Shown here: one piece after another, positions 39,962 through 50,649 of the stretch
How positions within the stretch are numbered: the stretch's first letter is position 1
How the letters are laid out: the number at the start of each line of letters is the position of its first letter
From: Himantopus leucocephalus
Lineage: Eukaryota; Chordata; Aves; Charadriiformes; Recurvirostridae
Length of the DNA stretch: 64,000 nucleotides
Direction of reading: 5' to 3'
Assembly (NCBI GenBank): GCA_003993805.1
Contig: RSEF01000003.1
Coordinates: 109,484,900-109,548,899 of the forward strand
Notes under the pieces: model-generated
Told to the model about the DNA's origin: nothing
What the model saw: the letters and a program-made list of their open reading frames with translations, nothing else
Database searches by the model: none
Position numbers and translations under genes: made by a program

Positions 39962-42204
39962 GCAAACTACAAATCTTCTGCCAGCAAATCAACTTTTTTT
40001 CAAGACAGAGTCATCTTTCCCTTGACTAAATCAGAAACAGCCACCCTCTAGCTGTTTCACTTTTGATCAGCACCTTCATTCAGACTGATGTTGCCTTTCT
40101 TCCCTTACGTCCTGACGGTGTGCAGGAAGGCCATTGCTACTATACAGTACTTGGGCAGTTTGTGAGCAGCTGCTCGCAGGACTCCCAGGTCTGTGCTCAG
40201 GGCAGTAACACAGTCGGCAGAAGAGGGGACACATTTTGCCTGCAGACCGACAGCGTGCCACTGCCGGTGAGGTTCACCAGGGATCGCCTCTGTTTTATTC
40301 TGCACTGAATTAGTTTTCAGGGCTGTGGTGTGCACAAAATCAGCATCATCCTCTCACTGAAGGAAGTGTTTATTTGGCTGATTTTGTGCTCTAGGTAGAT
40401 TCCTGTCTCCAGTGTCCCCCCAGTGTCTGAACTGTGGGTGTCTCTTGGCTCTGAAATGCGGTGTATTTGGAACAGATTTCCTGTGTGTCCAGCACAATTC
40501 TTCCAGCAGGTTCCTGAGTTAATCTGAAGCGAGGTGGAGGGAGGGATCTCTAAGACCTCACAGTCTCGCATTGCGCTTTTTTTTCATCGTCAAGGTATTA
40601 CTGATGCATAGCGCTTTGCAGAGACCTGCGAATGTCACAGCACTCTATGTAATTGCCTCCAGAATGAGTTTTACCCAATTTTGAACTCCTGTTCTCCTCT
40701 GTCTCATGAACTTTTCAGAAGGATAAGACTTAGTTTGATTGAATAATGTCCACTGAATCACAAGATTTTTCTTATTGCTAGAAGAATATGTCTCGTATGT
40801 ATTCCTCTTTTTTGACAATTGTCTTCTTGCAATTTCTCTTTACTGTATTTTAATTGACTGGTAAATGTGAATATTGCATATCCATAGCAGTGGGCTAGTA
40901 TTCCCTCCGTGACAGTATATTTTAAAATAAAGTTACTGTGGCAAACTGGAGAAAATCCAACAAAACTTTTGACTCGTTCTTCATGTCCCTCAAGAAGCAA
41001 AGACTGAACTGTCAGTGAATCATTGTTCTGATTCTAATAGCTTCTGGTATATACCTTATTTCTTTTTAGCATCACACATCCTAAATACACATTTTAGGAC
41101 TAACTTTTTTTCTTTTTTAATTTTATTTTTTTCAATACATGCCCTAAAATATGTAATTTTATGCTTCCTTTCCCCTAAAACTTTGTCATAACTATTAGAA
41201 GTTTAAAAAATTCACCTAGTTCCTCTGAAGAAGAAAACATATCTTGAAATTATCTATGTATTTCTAGATCAGGAAAATATAATCTTGCTGAGCGGAGCAT
41301 TGTGCAGAAAGATTTACTGGATGTTAATTTAAAATCAGAAGTTGAGATCACAAAGCAAGACTTTCTAAATATTCATTATGGCCTTCCAAATTGCACTCCT
41401 TCCATCAAGGTTACACAGTTTATTAAATATTCATAAAACAGAGTACCAAAAAAAATTCTAATTGCAAATAAGTGCAATTGATGTAGATTGCATTATTTAT
41501 GATTCCATTTGTTAAACTAAGACAATAGAAATTGATGAAAGACATTAAGTGGACCAAAATTTAAGGTAAATTTAGCACAGAACAATTTTTTTTCTCTGTG
41601 TTTTCTGATGGATAGAACTTCTTGGCTTTTACAATAAGTGTCAAAAAGACTGATTATTTCTGTCTGTCTTAACCTTAATGAAATCATCATTACCATATGA
41701 TATACTGACATTATTATTAAGTCTTAGGTGTCACTAGGAAAAAAAAAAGAATAAATAGCCTTTCTATATTTAGTGAGTAGTTCTAAACATCAGAAAACAG
41801 AGAGTTTATTACGTTGACAAGCAGAGCATGAGCAGTTGAATGTCAAAATTATGCCACTACTCTGCATGCTGGAAAGAGAGGAAACTTCCTCCTTGCTGAG
41901 CACCAGAGTTGTAAATAGACGCATGAGTGACCTCAAACTAACGACAACTTAATGGCATCTGGTAATAACAATGCAGGGAAAAACTACTCACTTTATTTGG
42001 TTAAATCAAATCATGATCAAAATGGTTTGTTGATTTATTAACAACACTTAATCAGCAACCAGTGAACTATAGCTTTAGGATTAATATCAACAATACACAA
42101 CCACAACGCTAGACACCTACAAAATGTTAATAAACACCTACAGATTTTGAAATTTCCTGCTATAGCTAATTTACAAAAAAAAGTTTTAATCACGCACACA
42201 CATC

Positions 42205-42560
42205 CTCCCACAGGCTGTGTGGGTTTCAGGCACATGCACCTCCCTGGGGTGTGCAATCCCTGCTGGCACGCCCTCTCCTGTGGGAGATGCAGGTGCTCCA
42301 GTGCTGTAAGAGCCCGTGTTGCTCCCTGCCAACCCCGATGCTCACGTGGGGAAGAAAGTCCTGTGAGATGGCACCTGGGGGTCCCTGGCCACCACCCCCA
42401 AGGTTGCACATGTGCACTTGTGGGTCCCTGCTCACTGCCCTCTTCCCTGCAGTGTCCCAGGGGAGGATGCTCAGGGTGGCTTGGGCAGGGTGGTGATGCC
42501 ATGGCATGGCTTCTGGCAGCACCAAAGTGTTTGCTGTTGCTCTGAGCCTGCATTGATCTC
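42205..42560. other. GC-rich block in AT-rich surroundings
   Basis: Base composition changes sharply over about 350 bp to C/G-rich sequence with many CCC and GGG runs but few CpG, so it is not a CpG island. Open frames occur on both strands (132 codons at 42147-42545 on +, 171 at 42038-42553 on -) and are probably a by-product of composition. It resembles no repeat I recognise. It may be an old diverged retroelement piece or an isolated GC-rich exon; I cannot tell which. Confidence 0.4.
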
Positions 42561-45500
42561 TGCCCCCCTGTCCTTCCTGCTGTTTCAGATTTTCATGCCT
42601 TTGTCCTCCTTTCAAAGCTGACTCCTGTGTCTCTAAAGTCTCTCTGCAATTCCACAGTTGCTGCTCAATGGGCTGGTGGTGCCTTCCTCTCTAATGTGAT
42701 CAGTTTTGGGCAAATGCCTTCTCAGGCAGTTTTGGGTGCTCTGTTCACACGTCCTGTGTACACCCACTCTTCTGTCCCAACAGCTGTGTTACACAGACCA
42801 TTTTGGATTACGGAGAGGTTGGACTATGTGACTCACCCTGAAAAACACAGGAGAAAAATAATCAACTGGCCACATGACACATGTCACCTGAAGTCTATCT
42901 GTGAGAGGTACTGGCTTCTCCTTCCTTCCAGCTGTATATTCCCACACTTCCATTACTGCAAGTGTTGAAAAGCAAACACTTCCAGCAAGCCATAACTGTC
43001 TACGTGATGAGCCCAGACAATGTAAAGAGGTTTGGTTTCCTCTGCTGCCAAGAAAAAGACAGACGTATCTCCAGAGACCACCGCCTCTTGTCTTGGACCC
43101 TTAATATAGGTAGGGTCAATTACACTCCGAAGGTGTCTTTCTGGGTCTTAAGATCATGGAGAAAGTTCAGAGAAATCACTACGATTTGCAAGTGTCTAAT
43201 TTTTAGATGATTGGAGGTAGGTGAGATGGACCCTGACCTTCATCTAGGTGGAATAAATGTTGCCTAAAGTAAGGAGGAATAAATGTAGGACAAACTGATG
43301 TATAGACATCTGATCAAGAAAATATAGCTGCAAAAACAGTAATTATAGCTGAAAGACATATTTATATTTATCTTCTGACAGGATTTACATCACTAACTGC
43401 AATTGTAGCGAAAGTTCACAGTTTTCACTCTTTGAATAGCTCCATTTCTTTGCACACTATGTTAAAAGAGTTAATGGGGCACTGGGCAAGTAGGGGACAT
43501 TAATAAGATAATTATATATTTGCATCCCAACTTCTACTAGTGTTCATGGCTAAATATCCAAATCCATCATTTTTGTTAGGAGACTGCAGGAGGTAAGAGC
43601 TGGTGGGTGGAGACAAGGTAGTCAAAGGCAAACCCCTTTCTCTAAGAAGGAGCCAAAATTTGTCTGCTTCACTGAGCACAGAAGGGTCATGAACAACCTG
43701 ATGCCAGTGTGAGTTACACTATTGAGTGTAAGAAGCCCAAAACTTCACCAGAAGCCCTGTATTTGGAGCATTTCTTCTCTTGACCCTGCACTGATCTCAC
43801 AGGTGCGGGATTCAGTTCATTGCTAAATCTCTGCACATGAACAGGAAGATTCCCAACGGTTTCAGAAAATTCTGTCATTCATAGTCCCTCTGGGTGATCA
43901 AATACCCATTCCCTTGCACTCTGAATTTTTTTTTTCATGTTTGTCCCAGGCTAGTTCTGTTTCCTGAATGGCATACAGTCCATCTGAGACAAGACTACCT
44001 ACCTAAAGCTAGACTAAGACCCTAAGTTCCAGTTTTCTATTCCAGCCAAGCGCATGTAAATCTATAATTAAAATGAATTGCACAGTATTTCTTCTTCTTT
44101 TGTTACCCTTGAATTCCCATGACTAAAAAGTTTAAGAGTTTCTAATTAAGAAAGATAATATACTCACTAAGACTAATGAGGAGCGCTGCTGAGGGCTGCT
44201 ACAGAGATAGCACTTGAACTGAAACTGAATGAATATTAATTTGTCCTGTGATATGAAGATTGAACATTTATATCATGCAGTTTTTTATTGACTCATGGAA
44301 TTACTAAAGAAACTGTTGAGATTATCATACCAGTCCTGAGTCTGCTGTATTTTCTCACACTCAGTGGTAGGCTCTGGACAGAGTTCTCTATCTAATATCA
44401 GTTGTCATAAGATATAGGCTGACCTTTGCCTTTCACATTTGCTAATGAATACAGCCATGACACGACCAGAAATTAATTACAATGAGGCTACTATATCCCC
44501 CTGTAAGTGCGAAGGGTTTGAGCTGCAAGGTTAAAAAAGGAGATGAATGGACACTACATTGTATGTTGCATGTCTATGTCAGACAGAATTGGAAAGACTG
44601 CAGGGCACGTAAGGGCTGGGGAATCTATTAGCAGCAAAGTGCCTTGAAATTAGATGCTGAGATGCTGAAGTCCCATTATGCTCCTGCAGATACTCTGAGA
44701 AACACCAACTGAGAATACTTCGCTTAGATCTGCAGTTTAATGATCTTCTCCAGCTTCAGTAACACAGTTAGAAAAATCTGCTAGTGGGAGTCAGTTATCT
44801 GTGGAGGCATGTCCGCTTCCTCGTGATAGCAAACCATCAAATTCAGGGGATTCAGAGCTGGGGACCTTCTTTAATTAAACTCTGGATGATGGGAAAGGAC
44901 AAATTTGGCTTAAAAGACACATACAGTATTAAAAAGCTATCCAGTAGAGGTCCAGTATTAAAAGATTCAGTATTAAAACATATATCCAGACCCATTTTCC
45001 AGGATGGATTCAAAGGGAAAACTCTGAATTTCATTCTTTCAATTTCACAAATTTACAGTGTATTACAGAAAGAGTTATTTCAGTTTCACAAGGTTACTAT
45101 GTATTACAGAAGAATTATAACCTCTTATACTGATTTACTGTTTTAGACCTTTTTTTCATGATGCCCCACAATTCCTTTTTAAATCATTGTAATGCATTTT
45201 TAAATCATGTAAATGTAGGATAATTTTTTAAAAGACAACTCCAAGGCAACTAAATCATAGAAGTGTGCAACAACAGCCATCCCTGTCTCGGATAAATACA
45301 GAACAATACTAAACCAGACTGAATATCGAACACAGATTAAGATCTCTTTAAGGGACAGCTGAAGCTTGTGCAAGGTTGGTGTTTTCATTTTGGATAGGTG
45401 AGTGTGTATTTTTAATTACTGTCAGATAGTTATTGACTCTCAAAGTGCCAGCAAGAATTTATTTAATCAGACACAGCTAAGTTTGGGTTGTCATTGTCAA

Positions 45501-46010
45501 TTACTCAAATGGAAATTCAGAGTACTGAAACAGAGCCATGTTTCATCTCCAGTACAACCAAAATATCAGAGACACATGAGGTATTCCTCATTACAATTCC
45601 TTTTCTGTCCAAGAAGGGAGCTAAGGGAGCTCTCTTTCTCCTACTGGACCATTAGAGGCAATGTGTGCCCATCTAATATGCTAAGGGGAAACCTGTATCA
45701 CTTTGAAACAAACCCTACAACCCTACCCAAGAGTTTCACAGCTACCTCCACCACTGTGTAATAGTCCTCTGTGCTTTTTCCCAAGAGTCTTGTAAAGCTT
45801 CTGAAGTTTAAAAATACCAGATCAATGATAGAGTTCAAAAACCTATATCCCTCTCTCCAAATCATGTTTTCCAGCCAAAGTTTTATCTGAAAGTGCCATT
45901 GAAAAAAAAAAGGAATTTCTGAATGTGCCAACAAGGGCTGAGTTTCTTGGTGTGTTTATAAAGAACAATAATTTTTTTGGCATTTTTAGGGTCTAAAAAG
46001 AAATAATGAT

Positions 46011-46031
46011 AACAACAACAACAACAACAAC
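46011..46031 (+). repeat. (AAC)7 microsatellite
   Basis: Seven AAC units follow an A-rich lead (AAAAAGAAATAATGAT) and end before CTAGTCC. It is a short simple repeat about 50 bp upstream of a CR1 tail. Confidence 0.95.
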
Positions 46032-46083
46032 TAGTCCATAAGCACAAAACCTACCTATTAAGAGGAAGCCTGTAAGCCTTTTT

Positions 46084-46121
46084 CACAGAATCACAGAATC
46101 TCCTAGATTGGAAAAGACCTG
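46084..46121 (-). mobile_element. CR1 LINE 3' end, cut by an assembly gap
   Basis: The + strand reads CACAGAATCACAGAATCTCC, then TAGATTGGAAAAGACCTG, the antisense CR1 octamer tail and start of the 3' UTR. Ten N follow at once. The sequence after the gap (from 46132) is not the expected CR1 continuation. Either the CR1 was only a few dozen bases long or more sequence is missing than the 10 N suggest. Confidence 0.85.
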
Positions 46122-46131
46122 NNNNNNNNNN
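46122..46131. other. Assembly gap (10 N)
   Basis: Ten unresolved bases mark a gap placed inside a CR1 element. A round 10-base size is usually a placeholder, so the true distance is unknown and coordinates to the right may be shifted. Confidence 0.99.
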
Positions 46132-49100
46132 TGAGTTGTAGAGTGAACCAGCATACAACTAAGCTAATTTTCAGCCCTGATGAATAATATAGCTGGCAAC
46201 TCATCGAAACCATGGGATCCACTATGTGTGGCACTATTACTATTTATCTTTTGAAAACCTGTAGCCCTTGGAGATTATGTATCCAGTGTATTACGCACAG
46301 AACGCGCCTCAACTAAGTGGCAAGCTGCTGTCCAAGTCATTGAGAGGAAAATGAAGTGCATAGGGGCAAAGAGATGCGAAGCTGTGAAATAACTTTTTTT
46401 AAGATCATTCACCTGGTGAGTGTTGGTGGGATAACAGCAGCTTGATCCTCGTCCACCTACATGAACAAGATCCCACAACTCCTTCCAACCACAGGGCTTT
46501 GTGCCTTGAAATCATAGTAATCTCTTCTCCTCCATTAGCTGAAGCAGAAAAAATGCACATACGTATGTATGTATGTGTGTATTTGTGCTTGCACACCTGT
46601 GCACATTATGTGTTTATGGGGAGAGAGAGGGAGAGGGAGTGGCAGAGAAGGACAGAGCACGAGTGAGCTCTCAGATGCTCACTGTACTCTGGAAGAGCAC
46701 AGGCGAAAAACAAAGGCAGATACCACGCATCTCCTGCATGCACGTTTAGGTGTTTTGGACATATGAGAAAGACGTGAAAGAAGGAAGGAAAAAAAAGCCC
46801 TCTGGATGGGCTGCCATCCTGTAAGATTTATGAACTGCTAAATTTAGAAAAGTCATTTTGCTGTTGCTGGTGTATTGAAGGCTTTTGTGCATGAGTCAAT
46901 GAAAAAACACAAGTCACTTCCTCTGTGAGAGCCTGTACACGTAACATAAAATAGGCTCAGTTAATCTTTTTAACCACTGAATTCACTCTGGATAAACAAA
47001 GTGTGTTTCAGATGATACGCCCAAGAAAGGTAGGTGGCCTTATAGTATGCTTCTCTTCACAGCTCTGCTTTTCTCATTATTGTATTGCAAATAGTTTTCT
47101 GAAAGGAAAAACTGTTCAAGCAAAATGTTAAACAGCATTTGTTTGTCATTTTCCTGCATGGACCTGCAGCCTGCTGGATCTCAAAAGATGTGGTCATTAC
47201 GAAGCTTGTATTGAACTGTTTGTCTTTTTTTTGGTCCTTCTTTTTCTCAGATTGGTGTTCCTTTGTGACTGGCAATTTCCAGCACTCCTCCTTGAATCGG
47301 CACAGGTGAAAACTCTGCAGGAATCACACAGATAATTAAATACAGTGGATCATGACAAGCTAGTGATCAGGCTGTGTTCCAGTGCTGTACAGGCGATCTC
47401 TACTGCTTTACCAGCAGACATAGATGGTTTTTCATGGGGGCCAGCACTGCTCCAAACCACATCACCAGCATCATTTCAGAAGAAACCAGTCATTTTGGGC
47501 TGGTTCCCATTCATGTTTCCATTAATGTTTCCATTAATGAGTGGAAATAGATTTTATCAGTCCCTTTGTATTGTTTATTTTTTGCAAGGACAAAAAAGGA
47601 AATCTCTATAGATCAATTTCATGGCAAGTTACAGGTTTGATGCAGAAATAACTTGGTAAGACTCTTTGGCTTTTGCTATGGAGCAGGTCTTAGTAAACAA
47701 TTAGACTAAATTGTCCCTTCCAGCCTAAAAAAGTGGGGAAATAAAGCTGTGAAGATAAAGAGTTCCGCCACAAAGCATAACCTCATGTTGTTTAACAGCA
47801 AGGTCCTTTGTGCTGATGTCTCCATTTCAGAGTGTGAGAGATGATGGCCTTCAATACATACTAGGTGCAGTCGCTGGCTTTAAAATTAATGCAAGAATTC
47901 CAGCACTCTGAAATATGATTAAAGACCATCAATTTATTATACTTTCATTCCAAATTTCTATTGCATTATGTGAGCGTTAATATTTGCTTTCAGATTTACA
48001 TGGCTGTATTTTGTTACATTTTATAGTTGGCTGAAGTAGCACGATTATCTCTGGGGGTATTAATAATCCTTGTTTTAACAAGCCAAAATTTATACTATTG
48101 TCAGAAGTTAATTGCACTGTTGCTCTCTTTTTGCACGGGATTACCAATTGCTACAGGGCTGTGGTAGGAAACAATACTGGTGTATAATACATAAGAAAAC
48201 AGACTTACTGAGATGCTGACAGCTAGCACCACAATGAACATTGCCAAAGAACAAATCGATGTCACAAAATACCCGTACCATGTCATAGTGGTGAAACAGG
48301 TGAATAATGATGCCATATTGAAATAGTGTGGCAGCATATTGTAACCACTGCTGCCAGTGCCATAGTTTCTTATAACAGTGTCTCATTGTCACCAATTAGA
48401 GATGGTCATTATCAGTGCCACTTCCATGTATAGTTCCTCCAGCGATATTAATATAATTTAGGAAATGAAAGCCTTTAGCCGTGCAGAACTACTTTGTGAT
48501 AGCAACCCTGTTGTTCTCAGTAATTGTGCTTAACCAGATCCCTGCCATCTTTAGCATACTTCCTGGGCGTGCTTCCTCCTCACCCCATGTCCTCAGGCTG
48601 CTGGATTTCTAAACTTGAGGAACATATGTCTTGTCTGGAGTGAATTTAGATCGAGTGTGGGTATTCAGGAGAGTGTAGATGTAGGAAGGAACATTTCTTT
48701 CCTCATGCACAGCGTGGGACAACTAGATGAATTTGGGTGCCTTTGCTTCCTAAAAATGGTGGCCTAGAGAGCCAAGGTTTTATAAGTTTAAGTGGCTTTA
48801 GGATGAATGATGGCCTCATGTTTAACTGGCTTCCTTGGCCCATTTCACCTGTTTGAGTGTTCATCACATGAATATTGTGCTGTTTAGTGTGATCCTAGAT
48901 GGATAGAGGTGTCTTGACCTTCAGCTGACTGGAAGTTCTGGGCTTCTTCATTACAAGAAGTGACTTGTTACAGCCTGGGAGTGTGAAGCCATCTTTCTGC
49001 ATCCCAGAGTTTGAGATGAAGACTGGAGACCAGCAGCAAAGCCCTGCTTCTTGCCAGGAGATCACAGATGCTTCTGCAAGGTCCACGTACTTAGAGTGCT

Positions 49101-50640
49101 TGATGGCCATCTTGAAAACATAAAAGGACAGTTCATAATCTAAGGCCTGACAAGTCCCAAAAGTGGTTACCTAGTCTCCACGGTTACTAAGACAGAATTG
49201 GTTAGCTGAGGGTAAGGTAAGAATGAGGGAAGTTTATGGTATCCTAGGCATCTGCAGCACAAGAGCATCCCCAGCCAGAGTTATGAAATACAAATAGCTG
49301 AGTAACTGTTGTATGCACATTACCCAGCCTGGGCTGTTTGTTTATAATAGCATTTGACAGATTTCTTTTCTATGAAGGTCACGATTCAGGCAGCAAGACA
49401 CATCCATCCAGCCACTATCTCAGATGGTAGGATTGTCTGTCACTGGAACCAGGAGGAACCAACTCTCTTCTGCTGGTTGAGATGCTGTGGTGACCTTACC
49501 AGAGCTGATGTTTGCATCCAATCTCAACTATGCATGCTTCCTGACAGGCAGACAATGTTCCCCTGTGTTGGGCAGCAGTTTCCACAGCAGGAAAAACATC
49601 ACAAATACCCAGTGCCGCCTACAGCCAATGACACACTGAGAAAGTCTTTGCACTGGTCCACCCTGGTTTGATGGTCCTGTGATGAATACAGGCTTGGAGA
49701 AAGACGAATGTCTATTTTTTCCCATCCAAACAAATGTCAGCAAGGAGGCCATACCATTTGAAATTCAAAAAATAATATTTGGCAAAACCTGCATGCAGTT
49801 ATATACAAGCATTTGTTAACATTTAGCCAAGGGGCTCCTGGAGGGACCAAAGAGGTCATGCACGGAGCATCTTCCTCCCTGTTGGAACATCATAAAGAAG
49901 CTCATAAATTATCACTGATGAGCCACTTTTCTGCAAAATGCCGGACACCTCCAGAGCTGATATTTCTCTTCCACTATTCCTTCTCTTCTTTCTTAATCCT
50001 TTTCTCCTGTTAGCACCTTTCTTTTCTTCTGTATGTATCTTGAGCCTCTCAGATATCTGACCAGATAGTGCAATACAGGCAGAGCAAGAATCCCATGAAG
50101 ATAATGTCAGGGCCCTGGTTGCACCCTGCTCCACCCTCTCCCCAGGGCTTGGCTGCCTGTGCTGGTGGCTGGCTCTGGCACGGTGCAGCGGGTAGCCTGG
50201 GGTCAGGATGCCGCAAGCAGAGGTACCAGGGGCTGTGTTGGGGGCCTCCTCACTGCCTGGGAGCCCCACGTCAGCTCAGCCCCTCTGGTCCTCCCCTGTG
50301 CCCGGATTCCCAGCTCCCCTACCCAGCAACCCACTCTCGCTGCTGGCCAGTACTTGGTGGGGATGCAAATGGGTTCAGCTTCCAGCAACTCGAGCTTTGT
50401 GCTGCCGGCCTTGAGTCTGGGCGGGTGCTGCTCCAGTTCAAGTTCCTGAAGTATTACATTGCTGGTGCTGCTTAGAACTGGTCTAACAGGAGAGGCTGGA
50501 ACGTTGTCACAAGGATGGTTTTGTGTCAGCATTTCCATGCTTTCAAGAAAAGGGCTCTCCCCCTTCTCTGTGCTCAAGAGAGGAAAACACAAGGGCAGAG
50601 CAGAGCTGTCCAGATGACAGCATGACCTGCAAAAGCAGAA
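46132..50640. other. Gene-free single-copy stretch
   Basis: No gene is supported. A short (TATG)n/(TG)n stretch at about 46563-46590 and a GAGAGG-rich stretch at 46619-46642 are simple repeats. A 12-bp string TGTTTCCATTAA is doubled near 47513-47538. The - strand frame at 48101-48337 (78 codons) is hydrophobic but unrelated to any membrane family I know. At 50100-50450 the DNA becomes GC-rich just before the CR1 coding relic. Confidence 0.5.
47674..47731 (+). mobile_element. Possible old CR1 3'-end relic
   Basis: The segment TGCTATGGAGCAGGTC...TTAGACTAAATTGTCCCTTCC followed by AGCCTAAAAA resembles the CR1 3' UTR block, in which a GGACTAGATGATCTC-like stretch precedes CCCTTCCAGCC. No octamer tail follows and the alignable stretch is under 60 bp, so this is a weak call. 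Confidence 0.35.
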
Positions 50641-50649
50641 TAACTTATG

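Larger units (their letters stand above)
39962..46083. other. Gene-free stretch with one GC-rich block
   Basis: No gene is supported. A compositional outlier at about 42205-42560 is discussed separately. Around 40595-40660 a CATAGCGCTTTGCAGAGACC-like string faintly recalls ancient SINE tails but is too short to call. At 44927-44975 the string CAGTATTAAAA occurs three times at uneven spacing. Elsewhere the DNA is AT-rich and featureless. Confidence 0.5.

Noticed and set aside
40595..40660. SINE-tail-like string near a GCGCTTTGCAGA motif
   Set aside because: Only about 20 bases can be aligned by eye to ancient SINE tails, too little to call.
42038..42553. 171-codon minus-strand frame in the GC-rich block as a gene
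   Set aside because: Open frames overlap on both strands in the same block, as expected from composition, and no similarity is recognised.
42205..42560. CpG island or promoter
   Set aside because: The GC-rich block contains very few CpG dinucleotides, and no transcription start or downstream gene is visible.
48101..48337. Hydrophobic minus-strand frame as a membrane protein
   Set aside because: T-rich DNA read in frame gives many Phe, Val and Leu codons. No family motif and no supporting splice sites are seen.
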